Below are positions 29,026 through 38,202 of a DNA stretch of 64,000 nucleotides, in pieces. The notes below the pieces were generated by a model. It did no database searches. It was not told the DNA's origin and worked only from the letters and a program-made list of their open reading frames with translations. Within the stretch, counting starts at the first letter, position 1. Each line of letters starts with the position of its first letter. Source of the stretch: Streptomyces indicus (GTDB lineage Bacteria > Actinomycetota > Actinomycetes > Streptomycetales > Streptomycetaceae); contig NZ_FNFF01000009.1 of NCBI RefSeq assembly GCF_900100315.1, positions 264,482 to 328,481 on the forward strand. The letters are read 5' to 3'. The translations under genes and the position numbers were made by a program.

Positions 29026-29684
29026 AACTGATCACACCCTAGGTCGGTCCGCACTACCGCCCGGAGGCACGCGCCCGCACACCCCCGCCAGAACCATCGT
29101 GCCACCAACGGGCCCTCCGTATGCGGCGGGTGACGCATCGTCGGCCACTGCTTTCGCGACCCCGCGCCGCCCCGCTCCCTCGCGGCACACCCCGCGCACG
29201 CCGGCGGCACGGCGCCGGAGCGGAGGCGGCAGTAGGGCCGTGCGGCGGCGGCGAACACACACCGGATCCTCACGCGACGGTCACGCGTACGAATTTCCCG
29301 GGCACATGCCGCACGCAATTCGGCTTGATCGTTGCCCTGCACACGCGTCGTGTTCGCAGGGAATTCGAATTGTTGCGGCGCGCACAGCAGTTGAAGGGTG
29401 CAGGCCGGATCCGTGTGCGCATTCACACCGTACGAGCGGAAGACAGTAGGCGGGTAAAGGGTAAGAAAACAGGCATTTCCCCGGTGTCGGCTGCGGATGT
29501 TATGCCCAGATATAGGGGGACAGATGAGGGCATAGGGTGTCGAGAGGTAGGTCACTATTTCGTGCCGGGATCTCTAAGTCGACTTACCCGTAAGCGAGAT
29601 ACTGGCCACGCATGGCGCTCATCACGCAGCTAATTCACCGGAAGGGTTTTACGGATTCAGGACGCCGCGGCTAGGGTGCCTCAG
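29026..29684. other. Long non-coding stretch with AT-richer half
   Basis: No convincing gene was found in these 659 bp. Open frames here have codon use unlike the neighbours and no ribosome-binding site. The part from about 29430 to 29670 is clearly less GC-rich than the rest of the window (short A/T runs such as AAGAAAAC and GATATAGG). It should contain the promoter of the plus-strand acyltransferase and possibly that of the minus-strand 64-aa gene. I saw no confident RNA fold. Confidence 0.5.
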
Positions 29685-30878
29685 ATGTTCCACGCTGCCA
29701 CTACCCCCGAAGGCGCAGTGCGGTCACAGCACCGGACCCCGCTCCCCCCGACCCGGGAACCGGCATCCGGTGTGCCGAGTCCGCGCCCCCCGCAGAGCGC
29801 CCAGGACCGTCCCCCCACGACGGCAGGTGAGAAGAAGCCCGGCAAACAGCGCGACGCGTTCTTCGACAACGCGAAGTATCTGGCGATCGTCCTCGTCGCG
29901 ATGGGGCACTCCTGGGAGCCCCTCACCGACGGCAGCCGCGCGGCCGAAGCGCTGTACATGGTCGTGTACACCTTCCACATGCCGGCCTTCATCGTGATCT
30001 CCGGCTACTTCTCGCGCAGCTTCGACATGCGCCCGGACCGGCTGCGCCGCCTGATGACGGGCGTGGTGGTGCCGTATGTGGTCTTCGAGGTCGCGTACAG
30101 CCTGTTCAAGCGGTGGGCGGACGACTCCCCGGACCATCCGATCAGCCTGCTCGACCCGTGGTACCTGACGTGGTTCCTGATCGCGCTGTTCGTCTGGCGG
30201 ATGACCACTCCCCTGTGGAAGATGATCCGCTGGCCGATCCCCGTGGCACTCGGCATCGCGGTGCTCGCCTCCGTCTCGCCCGACATCGGTGACGATCTGG
30301 ACATGCAGCGGGTGCTGCAGTTCCTGCCGTTCTTCGTGATCGGGCTCTTCCTCCGGCCGGAGCACTTCCAGCTGGTGCGGCGCCGTGAGGTGCGGATCCT
30401 GTCCGTGCCGGTGTTCGCCGCGGCTGTGGCGCTCGCCTACTGGGCGGCTCCGCGGATGACCTCGTCGTGGTTCTACCACCGCGACAGCGCCCAGGAGCTC
30501 GGCGCCCCGTGGTGGTCCGGCGTCGTCATGACGCTGGCGCTGCTCGCCTGCTCGCTGGTGCTGACGGCCTGCTTCCTGTCCTGGGTGCCTCGGCGCCACA
30601 TGTGGTTCACGGTGCTCGGCGCGGGCACGCTCTACGGCTACCTGCTGCACGGCTTCCTGACGAAGGGCTCCAACTTCTGGGGCTGGTTCGACACCTACGC
30701 GTGGCTGCACACGCCGCTGGGCCAGATCTTCGTGACCGTGGTCGCGGCCGTGGTGGTGACGCTGCTCTGCACGCCGCCGGTGCAGCGGGCGCTGCGGTTC
30801 GCCATGGAGCCCAAGATGACCTGGGCGTTCAAGCGGGATGCGGCGGAGGTGGCGCGGGAGCGGTCGAAGGCCGGGTGA
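29685..30878 (+). CDS. Acyltransferase-3 family membrane protein
   Basis: This protein of about 397 residues has a Pro/Ser-rich disordered N-terminus of some 55 residues, followed by ten hydrophobic helices of the acyltransferase-3 family. These enzymes O-acylate cell-surface or secreted glycans and other substrates. The family motif near the first helix reads FFDNAKYLAIVLVAMGHSW, whose His fits the catalytic position. The match is closest to fucose 4-O-acetylase-like members, but the substrate is not known. The ATG at 29685 lies 8 nt after AGGG. A GTG 9 nt upstream (29676) is an alternative. A strong terminator follows. Confidence 0.85.
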   Translation: MFHAATTPEGAVRSQHRTPLPPTREPASGVPSPRPPQSAQDRPPTTAGEKKPGKQRDAFFDNAKYLAIVLVAMGHSWEPLTDGSRAAEALYMVVYTFHMPAFIVISGYFSRSFDMRPDRLRRLMTGVVVPYVVFEVAYSLFKRWADDSPDHPISLLDPWYLTWFLIALFVWRMTTPLWKMIRWPIPVALGIAVLASVSPDIGDDLDMQRVLQFLPFFVIGLFLRPEHFQLVRRREVRILSVPVFAAAVALAYWAAPRMTSSWFYHRDSAQELGAPWWSGVVMTLALLACSLVLTACFLSWVPRRHMWFTVLGAGTLYGYLLHGFLTKGSNFWGWFDTYAWLHTPLGQIFVTVVAAVVVTLLCTPPVQRALRFAMEPKMTWAFKRDAAEVARERSKAG

Positions 30879-30896
30879 CGGGGGCGTTGTCGGTTA

Positions 30897-30937
30897 CGGA
30901 AAGGGCGCCCACGATCCGTTCGTGGGCGCCCTTTCCG
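30897..30937. terminator. Bidirectional terminator
   Basis: A perfect 18-bp stem (30897-30914 with 30920-30937) has a 5-nt loop. It lies between the convergent acyltransferase and DUF6177 genes. Confidence 0.85.
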
Positions 30938-30977
30938 TGCGCAGCAGAGGCGTTCTTCCCGTACGTACGACGGGAGT

Positions 30978-32366
30978 TCACTCCCCCTTGAGGTGCCGCA
31001 TCAGCTTCTCGAAGTCCGTCCAGCCGGTGAGGTCCGAGGGGTCGCCCGGGAGCGGGTAGTACAGGGCGGGGCGGGTCTTGGGGCCGAGTTCGACGGGGGC
31101 GGTGCCGAGCGGGGTGCGGCGGGCGCGGTCGCCCGGCATGGCGCGTACCTCGTCGGCGCCGAGCGCGAAGCCCGCGGGGACGGCCGGCGCCTCGAAGTGC
31201 GGCGGCACGGCGAGGTCGCGGCGGGCCTTGCGGATCTGGACGAGCAGCGACTGGAGCCGGTGGCGGGTGGCCAGGGTCTCGGCGAGCGCGGGAAGCGCGT
31301 CGAGCGGGGGCCGCTCCTCGGCTCCGTATCCCGCGATGACGGTGATGTCCTCCTCGACTCCCGCCTTCGTACGGTTGACGCGCAGGGTCGCGAAGAGGTG
31401 CTCGCCGACCGCGTACAGGAGCGTGGGCTCGGGGGCCCGCTCGTGGGCGAGGTCCGTCAACTGGCGCAGGGACCAAGGGAGGTTGACGGGCTCCGCGGTG
31501 CCCCAGCCGGCCGGCGGAGCGCTGCGCAGGGCCTCGCAGACGGATTCGAGCGCGCCGCCGAGCACGAGGCGGTCGTCGGCGGGGTGGACGGTGCGGAACT
31601 GGAGGGTGAGCTGACGCTCGCCGGTGTCGCTGACATCCTTGAACACTGCGGGCACAGGCGTCGTGCCATCCTCACCGGGCACCGGCTGGAACAGCCCGCC
31701 CTGCCAGGCGAGCACCGCGCCGGACAGCCCGTCGTAGTAGCCGCACTCCTCGTCGCGTACGACCCAGCGCGAGGGCCAGCCGTCGAGCGCGGCGCGTACG
31801 GCCGGGGTGAGACGGGCGTCGGGCGGCGTCACGATCTGGAGGCCGATGCCCGCCTGCGCCGCCGCGCTCACCGCGGTGGACAGCCAGGCCGTCATGGCGA
31901 CGACGGGGCGGTCCTGGATGACGACCGCGGCCTTGTCGGTGAGCACGTCGACCGCGCCGCCCGCACCCTCCGAAGTCGCGTGTACGCCCTCGGACTTGAC
32001 GACATCCAGGGTGCGGGCGGCCTCCGGCGGCCAGACCGCGCCGCCGGCGAGCGAGGCGATACGGGAGACGTAGCCGGCGGCGAGCTGTTCGGCCTCCGCG
32101 ACGCCGGTGGTGGCGCGGGCCTCGCTCCACCAGTACGGGAGGGCCGGCTCGCGCACCCCGAGCAGCCGCGCGGCCTCGCCGGGGACCTGGACCAGGAGCG
32201 GCGCCTCGACGGACACCAGGGGCCGTCCCTGCTCGTCGCACAGCTGCACCACGGCGCCGTCACCGTCCGCTTGGACCAGCTTGTCGGGGCCGCCGGCGAG
32301 CAGGCCCGCGAGGATGCTCAGCGGGTCGGGCATCTGCTCGGTGAGGGCGATGACGTCCTTGGTCAT
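30978..32366 (-). CDS. DUF6177-type protein, type VII secretion-associated
   Basis: This 462-residue soluble protein has no signal peptide or membrane helix. It matches the DUF6177 proteins I know from Streptomyces type VII secretion loci; the function is unknown. It lies 295 bp downstream of eccC on the same strand. The ATG at 32364-32366 is contained in the last unit of a 23-bp tandem repeat. Upstream units contain ATGAC or GTGAC in other frames, so the start is unusual. It has no classical Shine-Dalgarno beyond GAGAGA at about 6 nt. Confidence 0.75.
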   Translation of the reverse strand: MTKDVIALTEQMPDPLSILAGLLAGGPDKLVQADGDGAVVQLCDEQGRPLVSVEAPLLVQVPGEAARLLGVREPALPYWWSEARATTGVAEAEQLAAGYVSRIASLAGGAVWPPEAARTLDVVKSEGVHATSEGAGGAVDVLTDKAAVVIQDRPVVAMTAWLSTAVSAAAQAGIGLQIVTPPDARLTPAVRAALDGWPSRWVVRDEECGYYDGLSGAVLAWQGGLFQPVPGEDGTTPVPAVFKDVSDTGERQLTLQFRTVHPADDRLVLGGALESVCEALRSAPPAGWGTAEPVNLPWSLRQLTDLAHERAPEPTLLYAVGEHLFATLRVNRTKAGVEEDITVIAGYGAEERPPLDALPALAETLATRHRLQSLLVQIRKARRDLAVPPHFEAPAVPAGFALGADEVRAMPGDRARRTPLGTAPVELGPKTRPALYYPLPGDPSDLTGWTDFEKLMRHLKGE

Positions 32367-32522
32367 GAGTCGTCTCTCTGGGGGGTCACGAGTCGTTTCT
32401 CTGGTGGGTCACGAGCCGTCGCTCTGGTGGGTCATGAGTCGTCTCGCTGGTGGGTCACGAGCCGTCGCTCTGGTGGGTCACGAGTCGTCTCGCTGGTGGG
32501 TCACGAGCCGTCGCTCTGGTGG
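32362..32522 (-). repeat. Seven 23-bp tandem repeats forming a chain of mini-ORFs
   Basis: There are seven contiguous 23-bp units starting at 32362, 32385, 32408, 32431, 32454, 32477 and 32500. On the minus strand each unit ends in ATGAC or GTGAC. Reading from each start gives an 8-codon ORF (for example VTHQSDGS) whose TGA overlaps the next ATG or GTG by 4 nt. Six such mini-ORFs run in series, and the last stop overlaps the ATG of the DUF6177 gene. The unit contains the gene's own initiation region, so it probably arose by repeated duplication of that region. Confidence 0.9.
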
Positions 32523-32661
32523 CTCTTGGCTGGATTGTCAGTGGGTGTCGATAGCCTGGACGGGCTGGCGCGGCCCCCGGGCGGGAGGGGACTGTCCAGC
32601 ATCCGAGGTGTTCTGGCCCCGGATGCCCGAGGCGTACGCACCCCGCCCGCCCGAAGCACCC

Positions 32662-35600
32662 TCACCCCGCATGCACCGTCTGGATCAGCCGCGAAGCCTC
32701 TCCCCTGCGTACGAACACCCCGCGTCCGGTGGGCTGTTGGGAGGCGTACACGCCGGGGAAGAGCTGGCCCTCGCTGCGGTCGCCGGCCATGACGAGCGCC
32801 GACGAGCCGGACTCGCGCAGCCCCTGCACCATCGGCTCGTACAGGCCGCGTGAGGCGCCCGCGACGCGGCGGGTCAGGACGAAGTGCAGGCCGATGTCGG
32901 CGGCCGAGGGGATGTACGGCAGGAAGGGTGCGAGCGGCTGCTGGCCCGCGGTCGTCAGGACGTCGTAGTCGTCGACGAGCACCACGATGCGCGGGCCCGA
33001 GCCCCAGCTGCCCGGCTCCAGGTCCTCGCTGTCCTGGGCGTCGTCCGGCATGCGCTTCTCGAGCTCGGTGGCGATGCCCGCCGAGAGTCCGGCGGCGAGC
33101 TTGGCGTTGTACGCGTAGCCGCCGCGGTACTCCTCGGGGATCGCGCCGCGCAGCCCGCGCCGCGGATCGTAGACGGCGAAGACGAGTTCGTCCTCGCTGT
33201 AGCGCTCCATGAGCCCTTCGGCGACGACCTTCAGGAGGTTCGTCTTGCCGCACTCGCTGTCGCCCATCACGAGCAGGTGCTGGTCGTGGTGGAAGAGGTC
33301 GAGCAGGACCGGCTTGAGCGCGGACTGGTCGAGCGCGATCGGCACGCGCCGCGGCTCGGCGGCCGGGCCGGGGAGCAGCTCCTTCTCCAGGACGTGCGGC
33401 AACACCCGTACGGGCTGGGCGACTTCGCCGGTCCAGGTGGCCCGGACCGTGCGGGCGGTGCGTTCCAGGACCGCGCCGAGCTCCGCGGTGTCGGCGGAGG
33501 AGTCCGTACGGGGCAGGGCGACCTGCGCGAACAGCTTGCCGTCGGTGAGGACGCGGCCCGGCTCGTCCGGCGAGAGGGTCTCGGAGAGCTTGCGGTCGAT
33601 GCTGGACTCGGTCGGGTCGTTGAGCCGCAGCTCGACCCGGGTGCCGAAGGTGGTCTGGGTGGCGATGCGCACGTCGTTCCAGCGGAGCATGCCCGCCACC
33701 ACGTGGATGCCGTAGCCGCCGCCGCGCTTGAGCAGGTCTGTGACGGCATCGTCGAGGTTCTCGAAGTCGTCGCGCAGGGCGCCGAAGCCGTCGATGAGCA
33801 ACACGATCTCGGTGGAGGCGAGTTCGGGCAGCCGCCCGGCCGCGCGCAGGTCGCGCAGCTGCTCGACCGAGTCGATGCCGTGCGCGCGGAACAGCTCCTC
33901 GCGCTGCTCCAGCATCGAGCGCACCTCGTCGACGGTGCGGGCAGCCCGCTCGCGGTCGGCGCGGCCCGCGACCCCGCCCACGTGCGGCAGGCCGGTGAGC
34001 GCCTGGAGGCCGCCGCCCACCAGGTCCAGGCCGTAGATGCCGACTTCCTGCGGCGTGTGGGTCAGGGCCAGGGAGAGGGCGAGGGAGCGGAGCAGGGTGG
34101 TCTTGCCGGACTGCGGGCCGCCGATGACCGCCGCGTGACCGCCCGCGACGGTGAGGTCCAGGATCCACTGGCCCTGCCACTGCTTGGTGGGGTCGTCGAG
34201 GAGACCGAGCGGCACCCGCAGCGGGCCCTGGCGGCCCCGCAGCTGCGTACCGCGCGCGCCGACCTCCACCGGTCCTGCCACCTTGTCGAGGGCGACCGCT
34301 TCCGGGAGCGGGGGCAGCCAGATCTGGCGCACGGGGTCGGTGGGCGCGTTCTCCAACTGGGAGACCAGGACGCCGAGTTCGGTGGGTCCGGTCTCGCGGC
34401 GGCGCATCTGCGGTTCGGCGGGGCCCGCGGCCGCGTCGGGTTCGGCGAGGGTGTTGTACGCGTCGTAGGCGAGGGCGAGCGGGCCGGTGTCCTCCTCGTC
34501 GCGGGCGACGGGTCCGCGGTAGGCGCCGGAGACGTACGAGGCCTTGAACCGCTCGTAGACCGACATGTCGACCTTCAGATAGCCGAAGCCGGGCAGCGGC
34601 GGCAGGTGGAAGGCGTCGGTGGTGTCGAGCACGGTCCGCGACTCGTCGGCGGAGAAGGTGCGCAGGCCCAGGCGGTACGAGAGGTACGTGTCCAGGCCCT
34701 TGAGCTTGCCGCCCTCGATGCGCTGCGAGGACAGCAGCAGGTGGACGCCGATGGAACGGCCGATGCGGCCGATGGAGAGGAACAGGTCGATGAAGTCCGG
34801 CTTGGCGGTGAGGAGTTCGCCGAACTCGTCGATGACGACGAACAGGTGCGGCAGCGGGTCGAGGTCGGGGCGCTTGGAGGCGCGCAGGGCGGCGTAGTCG
34901 CCGATGTCCGCGACGTTGCCCGCGTCCTTGAGCACCTGCTGGCGGCGCTTGACCTCGCCGGCGAGTGAGGCGTGCACGCGCTCGACCAGGCCGGCCTGGT
35001 TCTCCAGGTTGGTGATGACGCCGGCCACGTGCGGGAGGTTCGCGAAGGGGGCGAAGGTGGCGCCGCCCTTGTAGTCGACGAGCACGAGGGAGAGGTCCTC
35101 GGGCGGGTGCGTGGCGACGAGCGCGAGCACGAGCGTACGCAGCAGCTCGGACTTGCCGGAGCCGGTCGCGCCCACGCACAGGCCGTGCGGGCCCATGCCC
35201 AGTTCGGAGGACTCCTTGAGGTCGAGCAGGACGGGCTCGTGGTTGTCGCCGATGCCGATGGGGACGCGCAGGAAGGCGCGTTCGCCGCGCGGCGCCCAGA
35301 GCCGCTCCAGGTCGAGCCGGGCCACGTCCTCGATGCCGAGCAGCTCGGCGAAGTCCACAGGTCCCGACAGGGGTGCGTCGGCCATGGACTCGGCGGAGAG
35401 CCTGAGCGGCGCGAGCATTCGCGCGATGCCCTCGGCGCCCGGCACGGTCACCTCGTCCACGGTGCCATGCGCGCTGATCGGCTCGGCCTCGCGCAGGTCC
35501 TCGATGACCACGCGGTCGCCGTCGACGGTGATACGGACCGACACCTGGCCGGGCTCCTGCACGCGCTCGGCGAGCAGGTGCAGCACGGTCACGCCCATGT

Positions 35601-36639
35601 CGCGCAGGCCCACCGCCTCGTCGGGGCGCGGGAGTTCGGCCGCGTCCTCGCCGTAGCCGTCCGAGACGACCAGCAGGCGCGAGGACATGGCGAGGGCGTT
35701 GCGGTCGGACAGGCCGCGGCGGACCTCGGCCGCGTAGGAGGCGCGGCGGCGCAGCTCGGGGGCGATCTGGCGGGCGAGTTGGGAGGGGGAAGGAGCGATG
35801 CGGCGGGCGGCGACCGGACCGTCGAACTGCTCGCTGTCGAGCAGGTGCGGCAGCCACTTCGCCCACTCCCAGTCCGGCATCCGCTCCCCCGGCACCGCGA
35901 GCGCCATCGCCACGTCGTCGGGGGCGTGGGTGGCGGCGGCCTGCACGAGCAGGGCGCGGGCCACGCGCAGGGTGTCCTCGCGCGGGCCGACCACGCTGAT
36001 GTTGCCGACGCGGTCCAGCGGGACGGTGAGCGGGAGTTCGGTGCCGGTGCGGAAGCGGTCCATGAGCGCGGACGCCTCGTTGAGCATGAACTTGTCCGGC
36101 GGCGTGAGCACGGAGGAGCCCTGCTGCTGGATCTTGAGGTCGCGTACCGGCATCTCGCCCGTGCCGACCCGTACCCGCAGGAAGTCGCCGTCCATCCGGC
36201 GCCGCTCCCACAGCCGTGCCGGGTCGCGCACGATGTCGTACAGCGCCGACGGCGGCGGGTTGAGGATGCCCGCGCGCTCGCGGCGCTGCTTCTCCTCGCC
36301 GGAGAGCTCCTCGCGCAGCTCCTCCAGGTATTCGAGGTAGGCCTCGCGCTGGGTGCGGCGGGTGCGGCTCGCCTTGCCCTTCTGCGAGAAGACCAGGACG
36401 ACCGAGCCGATGATGGTGACGATCAGGATGAGCGCGCCGATCGCGGCGAACGCGCCGTTGCTGCGCAGCACCGTCATCATCACGACCGAGGACATCACAC
36501 CCGCGACCGGGAGCAGCGAGGTCGCGATGTTGCCGCCCTTGCCGTCGGGCAGGTTCGGCGGCGCCTCGATGGTGCGGGCCTCGGGCGCGGCGGCGGGCCG
36601 CGTGGTGCGGGCCGGGCGGTGGATCAGTCGGGTGCTCAT
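32662..36639 (-). CDS. eccC: EccC, type VII secretion FtsK/SpoIIIE ATPase
   Basis: This 1325-residue motor is a fused EccCa-EccCb. It has two N-terminal transmembrane helices (about 45-85), a DUF domain and three ATPase domains. The Walker A motifs are GATGSGKS (Lys496), GGPQSGKT (Lys846) and GDSECGKT (Lys1132). The Walker B of the first domain is LFVVIDEFGE; the later ones (LLIDGFGAL and VLVDDYDVL) lack the catalytic Glu, as is usual for EccC. The ATG at 36637-36639 (MSTRLIHRP) overlaps the stop of a 4-codon mini-ORF. The neighbours EccD and the SCO5717-type ATPase confirm the assignment. Substrate WXG100 genes are not in the window. Confidence 0.95.
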   Translation of the reverse strand: MSTRLIHRPARTTRPAAAPEARTIEAPPNLPDGKGGNIATSLLPVAGVMSSVVMMTVLRSNGAFAAIGALILIVTIIGSVVLVFSQKGKASRTRRTQREAYLEYLEELREELSGEEKQRRERAGILNPPPSALYDIVRDPARLWERRRMDGDFLRVRVGTGEMPVRDLKIQQQGSSVLTPPDKFMLNEASALMDRFRTGTELPLTVPLDRVGNISVVGPREDTLRVARALLVQAAATHAPDDVAMALAVPGERMPDWEWAKWLPHLLDSEQFDGPVAARRIAPSPSQLARQIAPELRRRASYAAEVRRGLSDRNALAMSSRLLVVSDGYGEDAAELPRPDEAVGLRDMGVTVLHLLAERVQEPGQVSVRITVDGDRVVIEDLREAEPISAHGTVDEVTVPGAEGIARMLAPLRLSAESMADAPLSGPVDFAELLGIEDVARLDLERLWAPRGERAFLRVPIGIGDNHEPVLLDLKESSELGMGPHGLCVGATGSGKSELLRTLVLALVATHPPEDLSLVLVDYKGGATFAPFANLPHVAGVITNLENQAGLVERVHASLAGEVKRRQQVLKDAGNVADIGDYAALRASKRPDLDPLPHLFVVIDEFGELLTAKPDFIDLFLSIGRIGRSIGVHLLLSSQRIEGGKLKGLDTYLSYRLGLRTFSADESRTVLDTTDAFHLPPLPGFGYLKVDMSVYERFKASYVSGAYRGPVARDEEDTGPLALAYDAYNTLAEPDAAAGPAEPQMRRRETGPTELGVLVSQLENAPTDPVRQIWLPPLPEAVALDKVAGPVEVGARGTQLRGRQGPLRVPLGLLDDPTKQWQGQWILDLTVAGGHAAVIGGPQSGKTTLLRSLALSLALTHTPQEVGIYGLDLVGGGLQALTGLPHVGGVAGRADRERAARTVDEVRSMLEQREELFRAHGIDSVEQLRDLRAAGRLPELASTEIVLLIDGFGALRDDFENLDDAVTDLLKRGGGYGIHVVAGMLRWNDVRIATQTTFGTRVELRLNDPTESSIDRKLSETLSPDEPGRVLTDGKLFAQVALPRTDSSADTAELGAVLERTARTVRATWTGEVAQPVRVLPHVLEKELLPGPAAEPRRVPIALDQSALKPVLLDLFHHDQHLLVMGDSECGKTNLLKVVAEGLMERYSEDELVFAVYDPRRGLRGAIPEEYRGGYAYNAKLAAGLSAGIATELEKRMPDDAQDSEDLEPGSWGSGPRIVVLVDDYDVLTTAGQQPLAPFLPYIPSAADIGLHFVLTRRVAGASRGLYEPMVQGLRESGSSALVMAGDRSEGQLFPGVYASQQPTGRGVFVRRGEASRLIQTVHAG

Positions 36640-36650
36640 CGGGTGCTCAT
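36636..36650 (-). other. 4-codon mini-ORF (MSTR-stop) overlapping the eccC start
   Basis: An 11-bp duplication of ATGAGCACCCG creates ATG AGC ACC CGA TGA, whose TGA overlaps the eccC ATG by 4 nt (ATGA). It could be a duplicated start region used for translational coupling. Confidence 0.5.
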
Positions 36651-36664
36651 CGGCTTCTCGTCTG

Positions 36665-36700
36665 CTTCGTCGGCTTCGTCGGCTTCGTCGGCTTCGTCGG
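36665..36700 (-). repeat. Four 9-bp tandem repeats before eccC
   Basis: CTTCGTCGG (plus strand) is repeated four times exactly, between the stop of the ATPase gene and eccC. On the transcribed strand each unit supplies a GAAG Shine-Dalgarno-like tetramer. Confidence 0.7.
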
Positions 36701-36719
36701 CTTCTTCTCGTACGACGGC

Positions 36720-38108
36720 TCAGCGGCGCTTCTGGGACAGCTGGAACACCTCGGCGGCGAGCCGGGTCGCCGCCGTCCTCGTCGGGTGGGCGAGCAGTTC
36801 GGTGCGGATCGCGCCGCCGGAGGCCAAGTGCCGGTCGTAGGGCAGGACTTGGACGGCCGCGCCGGTGGCCTTCAGCTTCTCGGTGGCCTTCGCCAGGTCG
36901 AGCCCGCCGTGCGGCACCTGCTCGGTGAGCACGACGACGGTGCCCTCGATCATGTGCCGGGGCAGGCCCTGCATCCACGTGAGGACGGAGTACGTGGACG
37001 TGACGCCCTCGAGCGTGGCGGGCGCGACCAGGATGCGGGCCTGGGCGGCGGACAGGGCGGTGCGGGCCACCTCGGCGGGCAGTGTCTCGCAGTCCACGAC
37101 GGTGATCCCGAAGTAGCGGCGCAGCGAGACCATGACCTTCTCGTACGCCTTCAGGTCCAGCATCGCGCCGATCTGGCCCTGGCTGCCGGGCAGCAGCCAG
37201 GCGTTGTCGGGCAGTTGGACGAGGTAGCCGGTCACGTCGAGCAGGGACATCTGCGGGACGACGATCGAGGCGAGGTCGCCGGTGGTCCAGCGCAGGGCCT
37301 CGGCGCCCACGCGCAACGGCAGCGTGCCGAGCGCGGGGTCGGCTTCGACGAGGAGCACCGGGTCGTGGCGGTAGTGCGCGTAGGTGGTGCCGAGCAGCGC
37401 GGCCACCGTGGACTTGCCGGCGCCGCCGCGGATGGAGGTGACGGCGATCTGGCGGCCGGTGGTAACGGGGGCCTGGAGCAGTTCGCCGAGCCGCTTGGCG
37501 TCGGCGACCTCCTTCGCCGCGGACGAGGACACGGTCCTGCGGACGGCGCGCAGGGCCCGGGTCGCGAAGGGCTCGCCGTGCCGGGGCTTGCGCCGCGCGG
37601 CGGCGAGCTCGCGGTCGAGCACCTGCCAGGAGTCGGGGGTGTGGGCAGGGCCCTGGGTGTACGGGGAGCGGGCCTCGTTGTGGGGAGGGTGGGGGTGCTG
37701 GTGGGGCAGGGGGTGGGGCTGGGCGGGTGGCTGGGCCTGGGCTTGGGCAAGTGGCTGAGCCACTGAGCCATGGGCCGGTGGCTGGGCCTGAGCAGGTGGC
37801 TGGGCCACACCCTGCGCAGGTGGCTGAGCCACCGGGCCACGGGCAGGCGGCTGGGCCTGAGCCTGGGCGGGCGGCTGAGCCACACCCTGCGCGAGTGGCT
37901 GAGCCACTTCCGGGGCAAGTGGCTGAGCCACCGACGGCTGAGGCGGCGCCACCGGCGGCTGGGACTGCGCCGTCGAAGGCTGAGGCTGGGACGGCGGAGG
38001 CGATTGCGGCTGCTGGGGAGCGGACGGCGCCCGGCCCTCCGTACCCCTCAGGTCGCGCAGCACATCGCCCTGCCAGTTGCCGCCGCCGTTCGGCGTCTCC
38101 GTGCTCAC
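36720..38108 (-). CDS. SCO5717-type growth-regulating ParA/MinD-like ATPase
   Basis: This 462-residue protein has an N-terminal region of about 170 residues rich in Pro, Gln and Ala (repeats of VAQPPAQAQ type). A MinD/ParA-like ATPase domain follows. The deviant Walker A, IRGGAGKST with Lys232, and a VVDCETL switch segment are present. This architecture matches EspI-like ATPases of ESX loci and the Streptomyces family named after SCO5717. It lies between eccD (94 bp upstream) and eccC (80 bp downstream) in one operon. Its role is probably to regulate secretion or growth in response to ATP state; that is inference from relatives. Confidence 0.85.
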   Translation of the reverse strand: MSTETPNGGGNWQGDVLRDLRGTEGRAPSAPQQPQSPPPSQPQPSTAQSQPPVAPPQPSVAQPLAPEVAQPLAQGVAQPPAQAQAQPPARGPVAQPPAQGVAQPPAQAQPPAHGSVAQPLAQAQAQPPAQPHPLPHQHPHPPHNEARSPYTQGPAHTPDSWQVLDRELAAARRKPRHGEPFATRALRAVRRTVSSSAAKEVADAKRLGELLQAPVTTGRQIAVTSIRGGAGKSTVAALLGTTYAHYRHDPVLLVEADPALGTLPLRVGAEALRWTTGDLASIVVPQMSLLDVTGYLVQLPDNAWLLPGSQGQIGAMLDLKAYEKVMVSLRRYFGITVVDCETLPAEVARTALSAAQARILVAPATLEGVTSTYSVLTWMQGLPRHMIEGTVVVLTEQVPHGGLDLAKATEKLKATGAAVQVLPYDRHLASGGAIRTELLAHPTRTAATRLAAEVFQLSQKRR

Positions 38109-38202
38109 TTCCCTATGCCCCGTTCCCCTAGGAGTCCCTGCCGTGCGCTCACTGTCCGCACCGCCTTCGCCGCCTTCGTCGCCCTCACTGCCGTCAGCGC
38201 TC

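Noticed and set aside
29121..29633. A 170-residue plus-strand ORF in the long non-coding stretch
   Set aside because: Codon use is not Streptomyces-like, no ribosome-binding site or domain is visible, and it crosses the AT-rich patch.
32362..32522. CRISPR-like array
   Set aside because: The units are contiguous with no spacers, and no cas genes are present. It is a tandem repeat of a start region.
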